DNA of 10,783 nt from Pseudomonadota bacterium. Lineage in GTDB: Bacteria; Pseudomonadota; Gammaproteobacteria; Xanthomonadales; Xanthomonadaceae. This document shows, one piece after another, positions 6,664 to 10,783 of the stretch. The DNA lies in contig JAEWJB010000107.1 of NCBI GenBank assembly GCA_023386795.1, positions 1 to 10,783 on the forward strand, in the 5' to 3' direction. A program made the position numbers and the translations under genes. Under the pieces are notes generated by a model, which searched no databases, was not told the origin of the DNA, and saw only the letters and a program-made list of their open reading frames with translations. Every line of letters starts with the position of its first letter. The stretch's first letter is position 1.

Positions 6664-8198
6664 GTTCCCCCATCGTGCTGCGCCCCGGCGCGGTCAGCCT
6701 CGCGCAGTGGCGCGACCTCTACCGCGGCGCCGCCGTGCGCCTGGACCCTGCCGCGCTGGCCGCGGTCGAACGCAGCGCGCAGGCCGTGGCGCAGATCGTC
6801 GCGCGCGGCGAGCCGGTCTACGGCATCAACACCGGCTTCGGCAAGCTCGCCAGCGTGCGCATCGCCGATGCGGACCTGGCCCAGCTCCAGCGCAACATCG
6901 TGCTCTCGCATGCGGCGGGCGTGGGCGAGCCGATGCCGCGCCCGGTGGTGCGGCTGATGCTCGCGCTCAAGCTCACCAGCCTGGCGCAGGGCGCCTCCGG
7001 CATCCAGCCGGCCACGCTGGCGCTGCTGGAAGCGCTGCTGGTGCACGACGTCATCCCCGTGGTGCCCTGCCAGGGTTCGGTGGGCGCCTCGGGCGACCTG
7101 GCGCCGCTGTCGCACATGGCGGCGGTGATGATCGGCGTGGGCGAAGCCTTCGTCGGCGATGAGCGCCTTCCTGCCACCGAAGCACTGGCGCGCGCGGGCC
7201 TGCGGCCGATCGTGCTCGGCGCGAAGGAAGGCCTGGCGCTGCTCAACGGCACGCAATATTCGACCGCCTACGCGCTGGCGGGCCTGTTCGAGATCCAGAC
7301 GGTGTTTTCCGCCGCGCTGGTGGCCGGCGCGCTGTCGGTGGAAGCGGCCAAGGGATCGGACACCCCGTTCGACCCGCGCATCCACGCGCTGCGCCGCCAG
7401 CCCGGGCAGATCGCCACCGCCCAGGCACTGCGCACGCTGATGACCGGCTCGGCGATCCGCGAATCGCACCGCCTGGGCGATGTGCGCGTGCAGGACCCGT
7501 ACTGCCTGCGCTGCCAGCCACAGGTGATGGGCGCGGCGCTGGACGTGATGCGCCAGGCCGCGGCCACGCTGGAAACCGAGGCCAACGGCGTCTCCGACAA
7601 CCCGCTGGTGTTCGCCGACACCGGCGAGGCGCTGAGCGGCGGCAACTTCCACGCCGAGCCGGTGGCCTTCGCCGCCGACATGCTGGCCTTGGCGGTGTGC
7701 GAGATCGGCTCGATCAGCGAGCGCCGCACCGCGATGCTGGTGGACCCGGCGTTGTCCGGCTTGCCGGCCTTCCTGACCCCGAAGCCGGGCCTCAACTCCG
7801 GCTTCATGATTCCGCAGGTCACGGCGGCGGCGCTGGTGTCGGAGAACAAGCAACGCGCTTATCCGGCCAGCGTGGATTCGATCCCGACCTCGGCCAACCA
7901 GGAAGACCACGTCTCCATGGCCGCGCATGGTGCGCGCCGCCTGCTCGACATGGCCGGCAATGCCGCGCACGTGGTCGGCATCGAACTGCTCGCCGCCGCG
8001 CAGGGCTGCGACTTCCACGCCCCGCTGCGTTCCAGCGACGCGCTGGAGGCGGCGCGTGCGCTGCTGCGCGCGCAGGTGCCGATGCTGCAGGAAGACCGCC
8101 ACTTCCACCCGGACATGCTCGCCGCCACCGCGCTGGTGCGCTCGGGCGCGCTGTCGGCGGCCGCCGGCGTGGCGCTCCCCGATGCCTGCGGCGAATGA
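6660..8198 (+). CDS. hutH: Histidine ammonia-lyase HutH
   Basis: A 512-residue enzyme of the MIO (aromatic amino acid lyase) family. It removes ammonia from L-histidine to form trans-urocanate, the first and committed step. The prosthetic group forms from Ala143-Ser144-Gly145 inside GSVGASGDLAPLSH. Other family marks are YGINTGFGKL with catalytic Tyr54, a NGVSDNPL segment, and QEDHVSM (414-420) with Glu415. These line up one residue later than the numbering usual for the Pseudomonas enzyme, and the length is typical. Several residues near the active site separate HAL from phenylalanine or tyrosine lyases, and the hut context makes histidine the clear substrate. The ATG at 6660 overlaps the hutI stop (ATGA) and has GGAGA (6650-6654) before it; the frame runs open upstream only as a shadow of hutI. 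Urocanate, its product, is the usual inducer of HutC systems. Confidence 0.98.
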   Translation: MSSPIVLRPGAVSLAQWRDLYRGAAVRLDPAALAAVERSAQAVAQIVARGEPVYGINTGFGKLASVRIADADLAQLQRNIVLSHAAGVGEPMPRPVVRLMLALKLTSLAQGASGIQPATLALLEALLVHDVIPVVPCQGSVGASGDLAPLSHMAAVMIGVGEAFVGDERLPATEALARAGLRPIVLGAKEGLALLNGTQYSTAYALAGLFEIQTVFSAALVAGALSVEAAKGSDTPFDPRIHALRRQPGQIATAQALRTLMTGSAIRESHRLGDVRVQDPYCLRCQPQVMGAALDVMRQAAATLETEANGVSDNPLVFADTGEALSGGNFHAEPVAFAADMLALAVCEIGSISERRTAMLVDPALSGLPAFLTPKPGLNSGFMIPQVTAAALVSENKQRAYPASVDSIPTSANQEDHVSMAAHGARRLLDMAGNAAHVVGIELLAAAQGCDFHAPLRSSDALEAARALLRAQVPMLQEDRHFHPDMLAATALVRSGALSAAAGVALPDACGE

Positions 8199-8217
8199 CC
8201 CCCGCCAGGAGCCCGCG

Positions 8218-9077
8218 ATGAACGCCCTGCCCGACTGGTTGACCGTGCACCGCGGCGAGGCGCCGCTGCTGATCAGCTTCCCGCATACCGGCAGCGACTT
8301 CCCGCCCGAACTCACCGAACGCTATGCCACCCCGTGGCTGGCACAGCGCGATACCGACTGGTGGGTGCACCACCTGTACGACTTCGCCGCCGAGGCGCTC
8401 GGCGCCACCACCGTGCGCACGTCCATCTCGCGCTCGGTGATCGACGTCAACCGCGACCCCAGCGGCGTGTCGCTGTATCCGGGGCAGAACACCACCGGCC
8501 TGTGTCCGCTGACCACCTTCGACAACGAGCCGCTGTACCGCGAGGGCCAGGCGCCGGACGAGGCCGAAATCGCCGAGCGCCGCCAGAAGTGGTTCGACCC
8601 GTACCACGCCACGCTGCGCGCGGAAATCCAGCGCCTGCGTGCGATCCATCCGCGCGTGGTGGTGTACGACGCGCATTCGATCCGCTCGCACATCCCGCAC
8701 CTGTTCGAGGGCCAGCTGCCGCAGTTCAACATCGGCACGAACATGGATGCCAGCTGCGATGCGGCGCTGACCGATGCGGTCGAAGCCCTGTGCGCCGCCA
8801 GCGGCATGGGCCACGTGCGCAACGGCCGCTTCAAGGGCGGCTGGATCACTCGCCACTACGGCGCCCCGGCCGAAGGGGTGCATGCGATCCAGATGGAGCT
8901 GGCCTGCCGCGGCTACATGCACGAGCCCGATGCGGTGGCCGCCGGCAACTGGCCTTCGCCCTGGCTGCCCGAACGCGCCGTGCCGCTGCGCGCCGTGCTG
9001 TGCCAGGTGCTGCGCGCATGCCTGGCGTTCGCCCGCGACACCGACAACACCTTGCCTTCGTCTTCGAGGAACCCCGC

Positions 9078-9081
<4 letters not shown>
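8218..9081 (+). CDS. hutG: N-formylglutamate deformylase HutG
   Basis: A 287-residue N-formylglutamate amidohydrolase. It splits N-formyl-L-glutamate to formate and L-glutamate, the last step of the five-enzyme route. Motifs: ISFPHTGSDFP (19-29), DTDWWVHHLYDF (45-56), SRSVIDVNRDPSG (71-83), YDAHSIRSHIP (150-160), NIGTNMDASC (171-180), GGWITRHYG (207-215) and IQMEL (224-228). The conserved His, Asp and Glu residues in these blocks are likely metal ligands and catalytic residues by family analogy. This protein differs from the arginase-like HutG (formiminoglutamase) that shares the gene name. The start is firm: AGGAG (8207-8211) lies 6 bases before ATG 8218. It begins 19 bases after hutH, and its stop overlaps the hutU start (ATGA). 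With hutF it completes the formylglutamate branch. Confidence 0.96.
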
Positions 9082-10745
<1,664 letters not shown>

Positions 10746-10750
10746 AACAC

Positions 10751-10778
10751 GGGCGGGGCCGGCAAGCCCGCCCCGCCC
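10751..10778 (+). terminator. GC hairpin after hutU, possible terminator
   Basis: Bases 10751-10759 (GGGCGGGGC) pair exactly with 10770-10778 (GCCCCGCCC), a 9-bp stem with a 10-base loop, starting 6 bases after the hutU stop. An alternative 7-bp register (10751-10757 with 10767-10773) is also possible. The tail is C-rich rather than T-rich, so it is not a textbook intrinsic terminator, but the position right after the last gene of the operon suits transcript ending or 3'-end protection. The window ends at 10783, so what follows is unseen. Confidence 0.5.
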
Positions 10779-10783
10779 CCCCC

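Noticed and set aside
6300..8315. Long minus-strand open frame (671 codons) across hutI and hutH
   Set aside because: Its product is rich in His, Arg, Gln and Gly with no domain, and the opposite strand encodes intact HutI and HutH. The same holds for the long antisense frames over hutF and hutU.

Overview
The window is GC-rich (roughly 70%) chromosomal DNA. Gene order, protein similarity and codon use suggest a gammaproteobacterium of the Xanthomonadaceae or Lysobacteraceae (Lysobacter, Luteimonas, Stenotrophomonas or Xanthomonas type). That placement is inferred from recognition, not from a database search. All genes look intact. There are no tRNAs, rRNAs, insertion sequences, CRISPR arrays or prophage genes.

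Left part (1-3237): a small minus-strand gene (159-455) encodes a 98-residue protein. It looks like the two ends of a flagellar rod protein joined by a short middle. A good match to a sigma-28 (FliA) promoter lies just upstream of it. Divergent from it is a plus-strand housekeeping run: ftsY (signal recognition particle receptor), mutY (adenine DNA glycosylase) and yggX (iron trafficking and oxidative-damage protection). Gaps are 38 and 5 bases, so the three are probably co-transcribed.

Right part (3259-10745): a complete histidine utilisation (hut) locus in two divergent arms. The minus-strand arm is hutF then hutC (the GntR-family repressor), overlapping by 4 bases. The plus-strand arm is hutI-hutH-hutG-hutU, with 4-base ATGA overlaps at hutI/hutH and hutG/hutU and a 19-base gap at hutH/hutG. 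A 61-base intergenic region separates the arms and carries a GTNTANAC-type site typical of HutC-family operators, so one site could control both arms.

The enzymes make up the five-step pathway. HutH converts histidine to urocanate and ammonia. HutU hydrates urocanate to imidazolonepropionate. HutI opens the ring to give N-formimidoyl-glutamate. HutF removes ammonia to give N-formylglutamate. HutG releases formate and glutamate. No histidine or urocanate transporter and no hutD is in the window.

The hut locus and the housekeeping genes are known systems. The least explained item is the solitary flagellar-rod-like gene with its predicted FliA promoter next to ftsY.
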